From RAM1 sp050247515 (lineage in GTDB: Bacteria > Pseudomonadota > Gammaproteobacteria > Burkholderiales > Burkholderiaceae_C): 64,000 nucleotides of DNA. The stretch covers positions 254,265 to 318,264 of the forward strand of contig JBFWUB010000003.1 of the NCBI GenBank assembly GCA_050247515.1, written 5' to 3'. The first letter of the stretch is position 1, and every line of letters starts with the position of its first letter. Shown here in pieces: positions 8,224-16,924 of the stretch. Below the pieces are notes generated by a model that saw only the letters and a program-made list of their open reading frames with translations, did no database searches and was not told the origin of the DNA. A program made the position numbers and the translations under genes.

Positions 8224-9783
8224 ATGACCGCACCCAACGCCAACCTGTTTGCCGCGCTGCGCGCCGCCTTCCCCCAAGACCTGGACGCCGTGGCGGTGGA
8301 GACCGCCGACCCCGGCCAGCCCGTGCTGACCTACAGCTGGCGCGATCTGGACCGCGCCACCGCCATGATGGCCAACCTGCTGGCGTCGCTGAAGCTGCCA
8401 GCGGGCGCGCGCATTGCCGTGCAGGTGGAAAAGTCGGTCGAGGCCATGATGCTGTACCTGGCCACGCTGCGCGCGGGCTATGTGTTCCTGCCGCTGAACA
8501 CCGCCTACCAGAGCGCGGAGATCGAATACTTCATCGCCAATGCCGAGCCATCCGTCGTGGTGTGCAGTGGCAAAAACTTTGGCTGGGTCAGCAAGATCGC
8601 CTTCAAGGCCGGCACAAAGAACGTGTTCACGCTCAACGACGACCGCACCGGCAGCCTGCTGGAGCGCGCCGCGCATTGCAGTGACCAGCACGCCATCGCA
8701 GTCAAAAAGCCCGATGACATGGCGGCCATCCTGTACACCAGCGGCACCACCGGGCGCAGCAAGGGGGCCATGCTCAGCCACGACAATCTGCTGAGCAACG
8801 CGGCCATGCTGAAAGATTACTGGGGCTGGAAGCCTGGTGACGTGCTGATCCACGCGCTGCCGATCTTCCACGTGCATGGCCTGTTCGTGGCGCTGCACGG
8901 CGCGCTGCTCAACGGCAGCAAGATGTTCTGGCTGGGCAAGTTCGACCCCAAGGCAGTGATCGCGCTCATGCCGCGCGCAACAGTGTTCATGGGCGTGCCC
9001 ACGCTGTACGTGCGCATGCTGGCCGAGCCCGCGCTCAACCGCGACGCGGTGCGCAACATGCGGCTGTTCATTGCCGGCTCGGCGCCGCTGTTGATCGAAA
9101 CCTTCACCGAATGGCAGCAGCGCACCGGCCACACCATCCTGGAGCGTTACGGCATGAGCGAGACCGCCATGCTCACCTCCAACCCGTATGCGGCCGATGC
9201 GCGCCATGGCGGCCAGAGCGAGCGGCGCGGCGGCACCGTGGGCTTCCCGTTGCCCGGTGTGTCGCTGCGCGTGCAGGACGACGAAGGCCAGCCGCTGCCC
9301 ACCGGCGAAATCGGCGGCATCCAGGTCAAGGGCCCCAACGTGTTCCAGGGCTACTGGCGCATGCCCGAGAAGACGAAGGAAGAGTTCACCGCCGACGGCT
9401 GGTTCAAGACCGGCGACGTAGGCAAGGTGGACGAGCGTGGCTACGTCACCATCGTGGGCCGCAGCAAGGACCTGATCATCAGCGGCGGCTACAACGTGTA
9501 CCCGGCCGAGATCGAGGGCTACATCAACGAGCTGCCCGGCGTGGCCGAAAGCGCCCTGGTCGGCGTGCCGCACCCCGACTTTGGCGAGGTGGGCGTGGCC
9601 GTGGTCACGCCCAAACCCGGTGCCACGCCCGATGCCGATGCGATCATTGCCGCGCTGAAATCAAGGCTCGCCAACTTCAAGATTCCCAAGCGCTGCTTTG
9701 TGGTGGCCGAGCTGCCGCGCAACACCATGGGCAAGGTACAGAAGAACCTCTTGCGCGACCAGCACAAGGCACTGTTCACGTGA
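8224..9783 (+). CDS. matB: Malonyl-CoA synthetase (acyl-CoA synthetase family)
   Basis: A 519-residue ANL-superfamily ligase that would activate malonate to malonyl-CoA with ATP and CoA. The P-loop is ILYTSGTTGRSKGAMLSHDN. Other core motifs are ERYGMSETAML, GWFKTGDVGKVDERGYVTI, GRSKDLIISGGYNVYPAEIE and the catalytic Lys in PRNTMGKVQKNLLRD. The ligase fold is certain; malonate specificity is inferred from close resemblance to MatB and from malonyl-CoA decarboxylase in the same operon. ATG 8224 lies four bases after the preceding stop; an earlier in-frame start would lie inside the preceding gene. It overlaps the next gene by four bases. Confidence 0.9.
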   Translation: MTAPNANLFAALRAAFPQDLDAVAVETADPGQPVLTYSWRDLDRATAMMANLLASLKLPAGARIAVQVEKSVEAMMLYLATLRAGYVFLPLNTAYQSAEIEYFIANAEPSVVVCSGKNFGWVSKIAFKAGTKNVFTLNDDRTGSLLERAAHCSDQHAIAVKKPDDMAAILYTSGTTGRSKGAMLSHDNLLSNAAMLKDYWGWKPGDVLIHALPIFHVHGLFVALHGALLNGSKMFWLGKFDPKAVIALMPRATVFMGVPTLYVRMLAEPALNRDAVRNMRLFIAGSAPLLIETFTEWQQRTGHTILERYGMSETAMLTSNPYAADARHGGQSERRGGTVGFPLPGVSLRVQDDEGQPLPTGEIGGIQVKGPNVFQGYWRMPEKTKEEFTADGWFKTGDVGKVDERGYVTIVGRSKDLIISGGYNVYPAEIEGYINELPGVAESALVGVPHPDFGEVGVAVVTPKPGATPDADAIIAALKSRLANFKIPKRCFVVAELPRNTMGKVQKNLLRDQHKALFT

Positions 9784-10580
9784 CGCCGTTCGAGCAGTTC
9801 AGCGCCGCGCAGGCACGGGCCATCCACACCGTCATCACCGACATTGACGACACCATCACCAGTGATGGCAAGCTGACCGCCGCGGCCTATGCCGCGCTGG
9901 AGCAACTGCAACGCTGCGGCCTGCGCGTGATTGTCACCACGGGCCGTCCGGCCGGCTGGTGCGATCACATCGCCCGCATGTGGCCGGTGGATGCCGTGGT
10001 GGGCGAGAACGGCGGCTGCTGCTACTGGTACGACCGCGCCACGCGCAAGCTGGTCGTGCGCCACAGCCTCCCGCCCGACGCGCTGCAGGCCAACCGCCGC
10101 AAGCTGGACGCCGTGGCGCAGCAGGTGCTGGCGCAGGTACCCGGCACCGCGCTGGCGTCAGACCAGTTCTGCCGCCTGTACGACCTGGCGATCGATTTCT
10201 GCGAAGACGTGCCGCATATCGGCGGGGCAGGCGTTGCGCGCATCGTTCAGATCATGGAAGCCGCGGGCATGACCGCCAAGGTCAGCTCCATCCATGTGAA
10301 CGGCTGGTTCGGCAGCTACGACAAGCTGTCCATGAGCCGCGAAGTGATGCGCGACCTGTACGGTGTGGACATCGACAGTGACCGCGATAAATTCGTTTAC
10401 GCGGGAGATTCGCCCAACGACGCGCCGATGTTTGCGCACTTTCCCCACGCGGTGGGCGTGGCCAATGTGCGCGACTTTGTGGGCAAGATGGATGCGCTGC
10501 CGGCGTATGTGACGCGGGGGCGCAGCGGGGAGGGGTTTGCGGAGCTGGCGGGGTTGCTGGTCGGGCTGCGCGCCAATTGA
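9780..10580 (+). CDS. HAD-superfamily (Cof-like) phosphatase
   Basis: A 266-residue HAD hydrolase. Motif I is TDIDDTITSDG, motif II lies in VIVTTGRPAGW and motif IV is FVYAGDSPNDAPMF. The large C2-type cap between them (about residues 85-190) and the length resemble Cof or mannosylglycerate/sucrose phosphatases. It starts with GTG at 9780, overlapping the matB stop by four bases (GTGA), so it is translated as the last gene of the malonate operon. A sugar phosphate or nucleotide is the likely substrate by family; its link to malonate is unclear and may be a repair or housekeeping role. Confidence 0.85.
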   Translation: MTPFEQFSAAQARAIHTVITDIDDTITSDGKLTAAAYAALEQLQRCGLRVIVTTGRPAGWCDHIARMWPVDAVVGENGGCCYWYDRATRKLVVRHSLPPDALQANRRKLDAVAQQVLAQVPGTALASDQFCRLYDLAIDFCEDVPHIGGAGVARIVQIMEAAGMTAKVSSIHVNGWFGSYDKLSMSREVMRDLYGVDIDSDRDKFVYAGDSPNDAPMFAHFPHAVGVANVRDFVGKMDALPAYVTRGRSGEGFAELAGLLVGLRAN

Positions 10581-10757
10581 TCCGTCAAGGATCATGCTGG
10601 AAGCGGGCGGCAGTGACCCGCTGGTTCGGCCCGAACTGTAGAAAGTGCCATGCCATCCAGCTTCCCGCGGCGCGGAGCAATGCGACCGCTGAAATGCCGA
10701 CTTCCGTCCACGTTGGCATGAGAGTCGTTACCGCCATGATGATTCGAGTCAGTGGGC

Positions 10758-11336
10758 TCAGATATTCGAGCGATCCCGTCGCCGGTCCACACCCGAACAA
10801 AGCTTTTCCAGGTATTCAAGAGCCTGCGCATGTTTGTGATAGCGCGCAACATCTGCCGGTGTCTTCCAGCTCCCCAGGTCTTCGGTGGCTGCACACAGAT
10901 CGGCCCCAAACTCCGCGAGAATCCGCAGGGCTTCGACATCGCCGCGATTTGCTGCGAAGTGCGCGGCCGTCCCACCGTCTGCCGCTATCAGATCATGGCG
11001 TGCCCCTGCGTGCAGAAGCAGCCGCAACACCGCGTGACGTGTCACTTCATTTTCGATCTGAAGGGCTGACGTGATGGGCGTAAACCCCTCTTCGTCGATG
11101 TACGAGAGGTCGACTTGCCGCTCAATCATCCATTCGATAGCGCCCAGTGCTTCGTAGTCAATGGCGTTTGTCAGCCAACGGCGCTCGAGTGCAGGGTCGA
11201 CGCCATGGGGAAATGATTCCAGCTCGCTTTCCAGCGCTGCTAACGCACAAGGCTGCCCCGCACGCATGACGCCTGAGACTCTTTCCACGCAGCGCCACGC
11301 GGCTTGCATCTCTGGACTGAGGGGCTCAGGTTCCAT
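10758..11336 (-). CDS. Ankyrin-repeat protein
   Basis: A 192-residue cytoplasmic protein without a signal peptide. Residues about 70-180 hold three or four ankyrin-like repeats, most clearly EGFTPITSALQIENEV, GGTAAHFAANRGDVEALRIL and WKTPADVARYHKHAQALEYL. The start at MEPEPLSPEMQ was chosen because an AGGG ribosome site lies 10 bases upstream. It begins 19 bases after the membrane-protein gene and is the last of three co-oriented genes. Its base composition is lower in GC than its neighbours. Ankyrin proteins bind other proteins, so it may be an adaptor or immunity-type protein, which is inference. Confidence 0.75.
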   Translation of the reverse strand: MEPEPLSPEMQAAWRCVERVSGVMRAGQPCALAALESELESFPHGVDPALERRWLTNAIDYEALGAIEWMIERQVDLSYIDEEGFTPITSALQIENEVTRHAVLRLLLHAGARHDLIAADGGTAAHFAANRGDVEALRILAEFGADLCAATEDLGSWKTPADVARYHKHAQALEYLEKLCSGVDRRRDRSNI

Positions 11337-11355
11337 ATTCAGAGAACCCTCCGGG

Positions 11356-11781
11356 CTATGGTTTTGGTGCCACATCGCGCCGCCATGCCACTGCTCTAAA
11401 CAACTTTAGCTGGATCGCATATGTGACAAGCCAGGCGGCAAGCACCAGCAGCCAGTGCCACGTTTCAAAACCTTCCTGGTGAAACCGAACAGGAAGCTGG
11501 GTCGCCTCGACGAGCAGGGCGGTTTCAGCAATCGACAGGACACCAGCAAGTCCGTGACACCACTTTGGAGTGCGAGTCCGAACGTTTGACTCTGTACCGC
11601 GCCGTCCCACTAACCTCAGAAAAAAGCCCAGAGACACGGCCGCAAGAATGGCAGCGATCATGAGCTTGCCCAGGAATGCAACGACGCAGGCGCCGCAAAG
11701 CGACAACACAAAGCCGATGCAATCTGCGGCAATCATGACGCTGTCTGCCATGCTGCGCCTCAACGCTGCGAGCTTGCTCAT
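11356..11781 (-). CDS. Small integral membrane protein of unknown function
   Basis: A 141-residue protein with about four predicted hydrophobic segments: SVMIAADCIGFVLSLCGACV, LMIAAILAAVSLGFFL, LAGVLSIAETALLV and WHWLLVLAAWLVTYAIQL. A basic loop (GRRGTESNVRTRTPK) lies between the second and third. Its ATG overlaps the stop of the gene before it by four bases, so the two are translationally coupled. I do not recognise the family. Lower GC and the tight operon suggest that the three genes moved together. Confidence 0.65.
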   Translation of the reverse strand: MSKLAALRRSMADSVMIAADCIGFVLSLCGACVVAFLGKLMIAAILAAVSLGFFLRLVGRRGTESNVRTRTPKWCHGLAGVLSIAETALLVEATQLPVRFHQEGFETWHWLLVLAAWLVTYAIQLKLFRAVAWRRDVAPKP

Positions 11782-12185
11782 GAGAAATCCTGGTGTGAAG
11801 TTGTTGTCCTCACCGAGCAGGTCCCAGGTTGTACGATCCGCCCGGAATGACGGTCGTGGGCAATCTGCATGGCGCGCGCAATGTCGTCGGCGTCGAGTGG
11901 TCTTGTTGCGCGGTGAGAAGAAACTTCATCGGGTCGGGCTGATTTTGTCGACACGACGAGTGCATCGAAGCTTTCCTGTCCAGATACCCGAACGTATTCC
12001 TTGCGATACCAGGTTCCGTGGTCCCAGAAGGCGTCACACGCTGCCCATAGCGCGCCACACGAAGGGCACTCGTAAAGCGTCAGCTTGAGCGCGCCGCAGT
12101 CGTGCTGGACTGAGCGCTCCTCAAGCCGAAGTCCGGCTCCCGGAATCTGAATACGAGTGCAACAGTCGACCACGGTACTGCTCAT
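11778..12185 (-). CDS. Cys-rich, possible zinc-ribbon protein of unknown function
   Basis: A 135-residue protein. The centre reads YECPSCGALWAACDAFWDHG, a CPxCG knuckle with further Cys and His nearby, which could bind zinc; two adjacent Cys and one more lie upstream. The start at MSSTVVDCC was chosen because the longer frame adds 67 basic, non-conserved-looking residues; no clear ribosome site distinguishes them. It is the first gene of a three-gene set and overlaps the membrane-protein gene by four bases. Not recognised as a named family. Confidence 0.55.
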   Translation of the reverse strand: MSSTVVDCCTRIQIPGAGLRLEERSVQHDCGALKLTLYECPSCGALWAACDAFWDHGTWYRKEYVRVSGQESFDALVVSTKSARPDEVSSHRATRPLDADDIARAMQIAHDRHSGRIVQPGTCSVRTTTSHQDFS

Positions 12186-12413
12186 TGAAAGCGAAGAGCA
12201 GGCAAAAACAGTGGCCCGTTTGTTGCGGTCTGACTTTGTACGACGCCCTTGTGGCTTGCGTTTGTCGTGCTCACGGGCACTCCTCCTGTGTAGCTTGAAG
12301 TCCGAGAAATGCTTTCTTTGTACCTCATTTTCTGGTGCCACCCACCCACTATCCGCAACCTTAGACGCCATCCCCCGCAAAATCATCCATCTGAGTCATC
12401 CGATCCACGGCCT

Positions 12414-12737
12414 TCAGCTACGCCAGTGCCAGCCCCGGGCGGCCCATGGTGTTGGCCGCATCCTCAAACGGTGGCCGGGCGCCGGCAGGTTGGCATACAG
12501 GTCGGCCAGCACTTCTTCGGCTGCATTCAGCTGGGTGCGCATGGCAGCGCGGGCAAAGGGCAGCATTCCGGGCCGCGCCTCGACATAGCGCCACACGCGG
12601 GCGCTGGCCATGTGCAGGTAGGCCGGGCAGTCGCCCAGACAGGCCGACTGCAGCTCCATGCGTTTGAGCTTGCCGCCCAGCAGGCCCACGGCCAGGTCGC
12701 AGCTCGCTGCGCATTTGGCGCTCAGGCGGGCAAGCAT
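12414..12737 (-). CDS. Small Cys-containing hypothetical protein (possibly frameshifted)
   Basis: A 107-residue frame with two CxxxC pairs: KCAASCDLAVGLL and ACLGDCPAYLHMA, followed by an amphipathic helix rich in Ala/Glu (TQLNAAEEVLADLYANLP). The spacing recalls helical-bundle metal-binding or thiol proteins, but I cannot name a family. The last 20 residues (GHRLRMRP...) look unnatural, while the neighbouring frame over the same bases ends RPPFEDAANTMGRPGLALA, so a one-base indel near 12480 is possible. It lies 86 bases downstream of the surface-protein gene on the same strand and could be its operon partner. Confidence 0.4.
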   Translation of the reverse strand: MLARLSAKCAASCDLAVGLLGGKLKRMELQSACLGDCPAYLHMASARVWRYVEARPGMLPFARAAMRTQLNAAEEVLADLYANLPAPGHRLRMRPTPWAARGWHWRS

Positions 12738-12823
12738 GCGGGCCTCGTGCGCCAGCGCGTCGGGCGGCGTTCCCTGCAGCGGCTTGTAGGCCACAGCCCC
12801 ATGCGTGCCTGGCCGGGGGCGCG

Positions 12824-15736
12824 CTATTCGCCGGTAGCTTCCACCTCGCAGCGCAGCACCAGCGTCACCGTGCTGTTGGCCGGCAGCGACGGCAGCACCA
12901 CGCCGTCGCCCGGCACCAGCAGGTTGTCCGGGTCCAGTTCTCCAGGGCCGGTACCCACGGCCGGGCAGGTCGCGCCGCCCGCCGTGCCGGTGCATTGCAC
13001 CTGGGTGCATTCCAGGCCCGTCGTCGGCGCGTCGGTCAATACGCTGCCATCGGCTTCGCCCGGACCATAGTTGGCCACGGTGATCTGGTAAGCCGTGGTA
13101 CCGCCGGCCACCACGCTGCTGACCAGGTTGGTCTTGGCCACCTGCACGTTCACGATGGGCGCGCACAGGCGCAGCGTGGGCTGGGCCAGTGCAAACATGC
13201 CGCGGCGCTCGCCCGCGTTGGCCACCACGGTGTTGTTGATCTCCAGCGTGGCGGTGGTCTGCGTGGCCACGAAGGACGCCTGGTACAGCCGCCAGTTGTC
13301 GGCGGCGGCCGTGTCGTTCAGTACCACGCCCAGGGTGAAGTTCTGCACCGCCGCCTGCGTGACCTGCAGGCGCAGGTTGGGGCGCTGGGCATTGCCGCCG
13401 TTCTGGTTGCCCGACACGGGGCTGGAGGCATGCACGATGAAGGTGTAGGTGCGTCCGGCCTCCAGGCCGGTTACGGTCTGGCTCCACCAGATGCGGTCGG
13501 CTGCCGTGCCGCCGGTGGAGTTGCCGTTGGCAAACAGCCAGGTGTTGCTGCCCGCGATGTCGCGCGCCGGGTTGCCGGGAAAGGGGCTCTGGTACAGGTC
13601 GGGCGCGCCGCCGGTGTCGCTTTGCAGGCCCAGCTGGTAGGCCACGTTGTTGTTGGCGGGCTGGGTGTTCAGCGCCGCCCAGCCCACGCCCGCGCCCGCG
13701 CCGGGCGATGCGCTGGTGTCGCTGAAATCGGCATTGCTGATGTAGTTGGTGGCGGTGATCTCCTGCGACACGCCGGCCGGGCACAGCGTGGCAAACGAGG
13801 TCACGGAAGACAGCGCGCCCGACACCACCACGTCCTCGTCGGTGGCCGAGGCCGGGTCATAGGCCGTGCTGGCCGTGCCGGTGGCCACGGTGCGCACCGG
13901 GTCGCTGTAGATCGCCAGCGCCGGGTTCTGGTAGGTGGCGGGAATCGCGCCTTCCAGCGTGACGTTGAAGGTCAGCGTGACCGCGCCGCCGGGGCCGATG
14001 GTGTAGCTGTTGGCCGTGGTGCCGCCGGGCGTGCCCAGCTGCACGGTGGAGGTGCCCGTGGCAGCGGCCGCCGCCGGGCCCAGCGCAAGCAGGAGTTCGG
14101 CCGGCGCCGTGGCGCCGCTGAGCAGGAACGGATCGGGCAGTTCGTCGCGCACCGCCACGCCGGTGATGCCGCCCGAGGTGGACGGCACTTCGATACGCAC
14201 GCGGTATTGCGCGGTGGTGTTCGTGGGCAGGGTGCGTGCCGGCGTGGTGGTGATCTTGGTCACGACGGGGGTGGGCAGGCAGGATGCGCCGGCCCGGGCG
14301 CCGTCGCCGCCCGTGAGGCTCTGGGCGGTCAGCAGCGCGCCCGCGCTGCCGTCCGCGGCGTTCCAGGTGGTGGCGCCGCGCGTGCCGCCGGCCACGCTGG
14401 ACGCGCCGCCGACGGCGCCGCTGGCCAGGATGGCGCCGCCGCCGCCGCCGCCGCCCGGGCCGTGGTCCACCGAGCCCGTGGGCGTGGGGCTACCGTTGCC
14501 GCCGCGTGCGTTGACGGTGATGCCCGCCAGGCCCGCGCTGTCGGCGGCCAGCAGCACGGCCGAGCCGCCGCCGCCGCCGCCCGTGCCGCCGTCATCGCAG
14601 CAGGTCGATACCGGCGTGGGGGCGTTGGCACCCGCCACATTGATGGTGCCGCCGCCGCTGAACGCGCCCGCGCGCAGCAGCACCGCCCCGCCGCCCGATG
14701 CGCCGGAGAACGTGGCGTGGTTGGCGCCACCGTTGTTGCTGGCGCCCGCGCCGCCGCCGCCGCCCATCGCAATGCGGTTGGCCGCGGGCACGAATGCCTG
14801 GCCGCCGCGCCCGCCCAGGTTCAGGTTGCTGTTCCAGGTGTTGCCCCCCTGGCCGCCCGCCCCCGCGTTGCCGCCGCCGCCGCCGCCGGAGTTTTCGGCA
14901 TTGCCTCCCACGTCGCCGTCATTGCCCCCGCCGCCGGCGTTGCCGGGCGCGCCGTAGCCGTTGTCGCCATTGGGGTAGAAATCGCCGCCAGCGCCGGCCC
15001 AGGTGTAGGTGCCGCCGATGCTGGCGTAGGTGTTGCGCGGCGAGCCGGCCGTGCCTTCGCCCTTCATGGCGCCGTTGTTCTGGCTGCTGGAAAAGCGCAC
15101 GGCCGTATTGGCGTTGCTGCCGCCGCCGCCCAGCACGCGCCCGGCGCCGCCGCGAAAGCCGTAGCCGCTGGCATTGATCGTGCCCGACAGGTCCAGCGTG
15201 CCCGCCACATCAAAGGCCACGATGCCACCGCTGGTGCCGTCCCAGGGCAGCGGGGTGACGGTGTTGGCCGCTGGAATCGTGGCCGCGGAATACTGGGGCA
15301 CGCGTACCACCTGGAATGTCTGGCGCGCCGCGCCCGCCGTCTGCGCATTGCGGTAGCTGTTGACCAGCGGCGCGGACAGCGTGATGACGTTGCCTGCGAA
15401 TGTCAGCACAAAGGCGTACTCATAGGTGCCGGCCGTGCTGGCCGCATTGCCGTAGCCTGGCAGCGTGGCGCCGAAATTGGCGGCGTTCACGCCGTCCTGC
15501 ATCTGGATGACGAGGACCAGGTCACCGGACGCCAGCGCGGTGGCGCCACGGGCGGTGCCGACATTGATGGTGGTGGCGCCGGCCAGCGCATTGGCCGTGC
15601 CGGGGTACCAGGTGTTGACCACGCCGGACAGCGTCGCGGGGCCATCCTTGCCCGGTATCGCGCACACCTGCCCGAGCGCCGGCAGCGACAGCAACATGGC
15701 AAACAGCAGCAGGCAACGGCCCAGCAACTTCCTCAT
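12824..15736 (-). CDS. Glycine-rich exported/surface protein with DUF11-type C-terminal domain
   Basis: A 970-residue protein with a classical signal peptide (MRKLLGRCLLLFAMLLSLPALG). Residues about 190-470 are extremely rich in Gly, Asn and Ala with runs such as GGGGGGNAGAGGQGG and probably form a flexible or beta-helical stalk. Two Ig-like or DUF11-type regions follow, one near 500-620 and one near the end (VAKTNLVSSVVAGGTTAYQI...NYGPGEADGSVLTDA). A central domain (about 660-880) resembles carbohydrate-binding or PEP-type folds (NYISNADFSDT, WWSQTVTGLEAGRTYTF). No LPXTG, autotransporter barrel or PEP-CTERM end is visible, so anchoring is unclear. A structural or adhesive surface role is inferred. 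Confidence 0.8.
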   Translation of the reverse strand: MRKLLGRCLLLFAMLLSLPALGQVCAIPGKDGPATLSGVVNTWYPGTANALAGATTINVGTARGATALASGDLVLVIQMQDGVNAANFGATLPGYGNAASTAGTYEYAFVLTFAGNVITLSAPLVNSYRNAQTAGAARQTFQVVRVPQYSAATIPAANTVTPLPWDGTSGGIVAFDVAGTLDLSGTINASGYGFRGGAGRVLGGGGSNANTAVRFSSSQNNGAMKGEGTAGSPRNTYASIGGTYTWAGAGGDFYPNGDNGYGAPGNAGGGGNDGDVGGNAENSGGGGGGNAGAGGQGGNTWNSNLNLGGRGGQAFVPAANRIAMGGGGGAGASNNGGANHATFSGASGGGAVLLRAGAFSGGGTINVAGANAPTPVSTCCDDGGTGGGGGGSAVLLAADSAGLAGITVNARGGNGSPTPTGSVDHGPGGGGGGGAILASGAVGGASSVAGGTRGATTWNAADGSAGALLTAQSLTGGDGARAGASCLPTPVVTKITTTPARTLPTNTTAQYRVRIEVPSTSGGITGVAVRDELPDPFLLSGATAPAELLLALGPAAAAATGTSTVQLGTPGGTTANSYTIGPGGAVTLTFNVTLEGAIPATYQNPALAIYSDPVRTVATGTASTAYDPASATDEDVVVSGALSSVTSFATLCPAGVSQEITATNYISNADFSDTSASPGAGAGVGWAALNTQPANNNVAYQLGLQSDTGGAPDLYQSPFPGNPARDIAGSNTWLFANGNSTGGTAADRIWWSQTVTGLEAGRTYTFIVHASSPVSGNQNGGNAQRPNLRLQVTQAAVQNFTLGVVLNDTAAADNWRLYQASFVATQTTATLEINNTVVANAGERRGMFALAQPTLRLCAPIVNVQVAKTNLVSSVVAGGTTAYQITVANYGPGEADGSVLTDAPTTGLECTQVQCTGTAGGATCPAVGTGPGELDPDNLLVPGDGVVLPSLPANSTVTLVLRCEVEATGE

Positions 15737-15835
15737 CCTGACCCCGACGACAACATGCTTATATTTGAATAAACATATTGTTACCGGTCAGGCCCTTGCC
15801 TGGGCCAAAAGCCCGCGACTTTACCGGCCATTCAT

Positions 15836-15862
15836 GAAAAAAGACCGCATGCTGCGGCCTTT
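15836..15862 (-). terminator. Terminator after the usp genes
   Basis: Read on the minus strand, the stem CCGCA/TGCGG with a 3-base loop is followed by a run of six T. It lies 33 bases past the stop of the first universal stress gene and before the promoter region of the surface-protein gene. Confidence 0.7.
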
Positions 15863-15894
15863 GCGTCCACCGGCCCGCGAGGGCCGGGCGGGGT

Positions 15895-16317
15895 TTACTT
15901 CACCAGCAGCACCGGCACCGTCGCGCCGGACACCACGCGCTGGGCCACCGAGCCCATCAGCGCGCGGCCCAGCATGCCGCGCCCGTGCGTGCCCATCACG
16001 ATCTGCTGCACCTTCTCGCGCTGGGCAATGCGCAGGATCTCGTCGGCCGGCGAGCCCACCAGCCACATCGTGCGCGAGGGCAGCTTGTGGCGCTTGAGGA
16101 ACTTCTCGATCGGGCCGATGACCTTGGTCGCCTCGTCCCGGTGGTAGCCCTTGACGATGTCGGCACCCAGGGCCGAGCGCGCGCGCGGGGGCAGGGGGGG
16201 CTGCACGTTCAGCACAACCAGTTCGTCGTCGGGGGCGGTCAGCGTCTGGTTGACGGTCAACCAGGCCAGGGCCTTCTTGGTGTAGGGGCTGCCATCAACG
16301 GCGAGCAGGATTTTCAT
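15895..16317 (-). CDS. Universal stress protein (UspA family)
   Basis: A 140-residue single-domain UspA protein. It starts MKILLAVDGSPYTKKALAWL and ends with the ATP-binding signature GTHGRGMLGRALMGSVAQRV, so it belongs to the nucleotide-binding subgroup. It follows a second usp gene by 33 bases on the same strand, so the two form an operon. An FNR-type site upstream of that operon fits the known oxygen-limitation control of usp genes in other proteobacteria. Confidence 0.92.
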   Translation of the reverse strand: MKILLAVDGSPYTKKALAWLTVNQTLTAPDDELVVLNVQPPLPPRARSALGADIVKGYHRDEATKVIGPIEKFLKRHKLPSRTMWLVGSPADEILRIAQREKVQQIVMGTHGRGMLGRALMGSVAQRVVSGATVPVLLVK

Positions 16318-16350
16318 GGGCTTCCCTTTCTTCTTGCGGTGTGGATGGTT

Positions 16351-16794
16351 TCAGCGAAGGACCAGCACGGGCACATGCGAATGCGTCAGGACATGCTGGG
16401 TTTCGCTGCCCAACAGTATGCGCTTGATCCCCTTGCGGCCATGCGATGCCATGACGACCAGGTCGCACTTGTGTTTTCTGGCGGCGGCAATGATGGCCTC
16501 GGCCACCAGGTCGGAGCGTGCCGTGACGCCGCGCGCCTTGACGCCCTTTTTGGCGGCGGTGGCCTTCACCGCGTCCACCACCGCCTGGCCTTCGTCGGCC
16601 CACTGCTTTTCAATGCGGCCCACTTCCTGCGGGGCCAGTGCGATGGAGCCCTCAAAGTAGCTCATCGGGTAGCGCGGCACCACCTTCAGCGCAACCAGTT
16701 CGGCGCCGCACAGCGCGGCCAGATCGATCGCGGCGGCAACGGCTTTCCTGGACAGTGCGGAGCCGTCGGTGGTGACGAGGATTCGGGTGTACAT
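16351..16794 (-). CDS. Universal stress protein (UspA family), second copy
   Basis: A 147-residue UspA-family protein beginning MYTRILVTTDGSALSRKAVA with the nucleotide-binding end ASHGRKGIKRILLGSETQHV. Its glycine-loop differs from that of the following copy, so the two are paralogues, not a recent duplication. A strong AAGGAG lies seven bases before the ATG. The gene is divergent from ccoI; an FNR-type dyad centred about 88 bases upstream lies between them and may serve either or both directions. Confidence 0.92.
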   Translation of the reverse strand: MYTRILVTTDGSALSRKAVAAAIDLAALCGAELVALKVVPRYPMSYFEGSIALAPQEVGRIEKQWADEGQAVVDAVKATAAKKGVKARGVTARSDLVAEAIIAAARKHKCDLVVMASHGRKGIKRILLGSETQHVLTHSHVPVLVLR

Positions 16795-16875
16795 GGGTTG
16801 GCTCCTTGGAGGTTGTGATCCCCGGGGTTCCGGGGGTTGGTGCTGCCAGCTTAGGCAGGCAGCAGCGCCTTGGCG

Positions 16876-16889
16876 TTGATCCATGTCAA
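16876..16889. promoter_or_regulatory. FNR/Anr-type box between usp and ccoI
   Basis: TTGATCCATGTCAA matches the FNR dyad TTGAT-N4-ATCAA with one change. Its centre is 42.5 bases before the ccoI ATG at 16925 and 88.5 bases before the usp ATG on the other strand. It overlaps an alternative in-frame ccoI ATG at 16883, an argument against that start. Confidence 0.75.
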
Positions 16890-16924
16890 GCGCGGCCCAG
16901 GTCCGCGCGGATAGTCTTGCAGCC

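Noticed and set aside
10577..10593. TGATCC-GTCAA-GGATCA hairpin after the HAD phosphatase gene considered as a terminator
   Set aside because: The stem is only six bases with no following T-run, so evidence is too weak to list.
14410..14940. GCC-rich short tandem pattern considered as a DNA repeat or CRISPR-like array
   Set aside because: The periodicity follows codons for Gly runs in the surface protein; there are no constant repeats with unique spacers.
12995..15772. 925-codon plus-strand frame opposite the surface-protein gene
   Set aside because: Low-complexity Arg/Ala/Gly translation without signal peptide or domain; the opposite strand has a signal peptide and recognisable domains.
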